Origin: Eubacteriales bacterium
GTDB lineage: Bacteria > Bacillota > Clostridia > Acetivibrionales > STF1-152
Direction: 5' to 3'
DNA: 6,416 nt
NCBI GenBank assembly: GCA_028703215.1
Contig: JAQVNH010000064.1
Location: 1-6,416, forward strand
The position numbers were made by a program, and so were the translations under genes. Position 1 is the first letter of the stretch. Each line of letters starts with the position of its first letter. This document shows positions 5,188-6,416 of the stretch, one piece after another. Below the pieces are notes generated by a model that did not search any database, had not been told where the DNA came from, and was given only the letters and a program-made list of their open reading frames with translations.

Positions 5188-6416
5188 TCAGATTTTTGCC
5201 GATACCTTCCTCAGTTTTGCAAATCTCGGCAATCCGTCCTGAACAGGCGGTTTTGATTCACCCTGAATAAGCGGAAGAGCGTAATCTATGAACTCTTTGG
5301 TCAATCCTGTGTTATCGTCTTTTATCCAGGACAGGGGGATCTTTTTCTCGGCGTTTGCAACATCGGTCAGATTTATGAGCTTGACATTGCATTTATATGC
5401 TGGCCCGGATTCTCTTTCGAAAGCGATCATTTTATCCGTTGATCCCGCAACGGAGTATCTAACAGCCGCCTCCCCGGCCATGAATGCCTCATCGACATCG
5501 GTCTGTGAGGCGATATGAGACGCGCACCTTTGAAGAAGGCTGAATTCGATACCGCGTACCTTGGCAGAGGTGGCGTTTTTGGCAAAGTTTGCCAATGTTG
5601 AAGCCAGTCCGCCCAGCTGAGCGTGCCCGAAAGCGTCCTTTTGATTTGCAAGGTCAGTCCCGTACTCCGATATATATCTCCCGTCCTTGTCTCTGATGCC
5701 TTCTGAAACTGCTACAATGACATTGCCCTTTTCCTTGTATATTTTCTGCGTATCTGCAAGGAATTTTTCCATGCTGAATGCAGTTTCCGGAAGGTATATC
5801 AGATCAGGCCCGTATCCCTTATACTGAGCCAGAGCCGCAGCAGCGGTAAGCCAGCCGGCGTTTCTGCCCATTATCTCGAGGATGGTTATCATGCCTCTAT
5901 CGTATACTCTTGCGTCATGGTAGATCTCCATTGTGGATGTTGCGATATATTTTGCGGCGCTTCCGTAACCCGGACAGTGGTCAGTTCCCCAGAGGTCGTT
6001 GTCGATAGTCTTTGGGACGCCCATAACCCTGCACTCATAGCCTGATTTTTGCATATACTTGCTGATTTTATCGCAGGTGTCCATTGAGTCGTTGCCGCCG
6101 TTATAGAAAAAGTATCTTATATTGTATTTTTTAAATACCTCAAGGATCCTTTTGTAATCAGTATCATCCTTATCATAATGAGAGAGCTTGTACCTGACTG
6201 ACCCCAGCGCCGACGAAGGTGTTGTTTTAAGCAGATTCAGTTCTTCTATGTCTTCATGGCTCATGTCGTAAAAATTCTCGTCAAGCAGCACCTTGATCCC
6301 GTGGGCGAGGCCAAAGACCTTTTCGACATCGTCCTGCTTCAGAGCCTCCTGAATGACACCCGATGCGCTTGCGTTGATCACAGCGGTGGGGCCGCCGCTT
6401 TGTCCGAACATGCAAT
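5188..6416 (-). CDS. pfp: 6-phosphofructokinase, pyrophosphate-type, 5'-truncated
   Basis: This is a phosphofructokinase of the PfkA fold, which phosphorylates fructose 6-phosphate to fructose 1,6-bisphosphate in glycolysis. Numbering from the first visible methionine (6411): GQSGGPTAVIN at 3-13 (phosphate-donor loop), GGNDSMDT at 105-112, PKTIDND at 133-139 with the catalytic aspartate 137, MGRNAGW at 181-187 (sugar phosphate), VSEG at 235-238 and LLQR at 292-295. D108 and K134 stand where the ATP-dependent E. coli enzyme has glycines 104 and 124. This pair marks pyrophosphate-using enzymes, whose reaction is reversible. About 407 residues fit that class. The methionine at 6411 is probably internal: family members usually have a few residues before the GQSGG block, and the frame stays open to the right edge, so the true start is likely outside the window. 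The gene ends in its own terminator. Confidence 0.9.
   Translation of the reverse strand, partial: CMFGQSGGPTAVINASASGVIQEALKQDDVEKVFGLAHGIKVLLDENFYDMSHEDIEELNLLKTTPSSALGSVRYKLSHYDKDDTDYKRILEVFKKYNIRYFFYNGGNDSMDTCDKISKYMQKSGYECRVMGVPKTIDNDLWGTDHCPGYGSAAKYIATSTMEIYHDARVYDRGMITILEIMGRNAGWLTAAAALAQYKGYGPDLIYLPETAFSMEKFLADTQKIYKEKGNVIVAVSEGIRDKDGRYISEYGTDLANQKDAFGHAQLGGLASTLANFAKNATSAKVRGIEFSLLQRCASHIASQTDVDEAFMAGEAAVRYSVAGSTDKMIAFERESGPAYKCNVKLINLTDVANAEKKIPLSWIKDDNTGLTKEFIDYALPLIQGESKPPVQDGLPRFAKLRKVSAKI

Noticed and set aside
5180..5189. Perfect palindrome GATGATCATC at the phosphofructokinase stop codon.
   Set aside because: Only ten bases, half of it coding, and not repeated elsewhere; likely chance.

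Overview
The window is a chromosomal, housekeeping stretch from what looks like a low-to-moderate G+C member of the Firmicutes, most likely an anaerobic clostridium. The reasons are the thrS / infC-rpmI-rplT / TrmH-type methyltransferase gene order, strong GGAGG ribosome binding sites, an attenuator leader of the L20 type in front of infC, a flavin-dependent thymidylate synthase (ThyX), and a phosphofructokinase with the residues of the pyrophosphate-using class. No mobile element, CRISPR array, tRNA or rRNA gene was seen.

Plus strand, 1-3230: the 3' end of thrS (threonyl-tRNA synthetase) is followed by thyX, which has its own ribosome binding site but no clear promoter. A perfect TTGACA -35 box after thyX starts a new transcription unit. 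Its leader, roughly 1102-1273, can fold either as an intrinsic terminator or as a competing long-range helix, as expected for L20-controlled attenuation. It leads into infC (IF3, apparently starting at an ATC codon), rpmI (bL35, GTG start, overlapping infC) and rplT (bL20). A short G+C-rich hairpin with a U-run separates rplT from a TrmH/SpoU-family RNA 2'-O-methyltransferase that has no ordinary ribosome binding site. The unit thus joins translation initiation, two large-subunit proteins made together, and a probable rRNA/tRNA modification enzyme.

Strand switch, 3231-3314: a long A/T-flanked hairpin serves as a two-way terminator for the converging units.

Minus strand, 6416-3315: a pyrophosphate-type 6-phosphofructokinase (its start lies beyond the right edge) ends in its own AT-rich terminator. 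It is followed by a separately promoted AMP-forming acyl-CoA ligase-like gene with an atypical P-loop. The two metabolic genes are neighbours but appear to be transcribed separately.

No new multi-gene system is visible. The points most worth a second look are the infC leader, the ATC start of IF3, the hairpin in front of the methyltransferase gene, and the altered nucleotide-binding motif of the acyl-CoA ligase-like protein.
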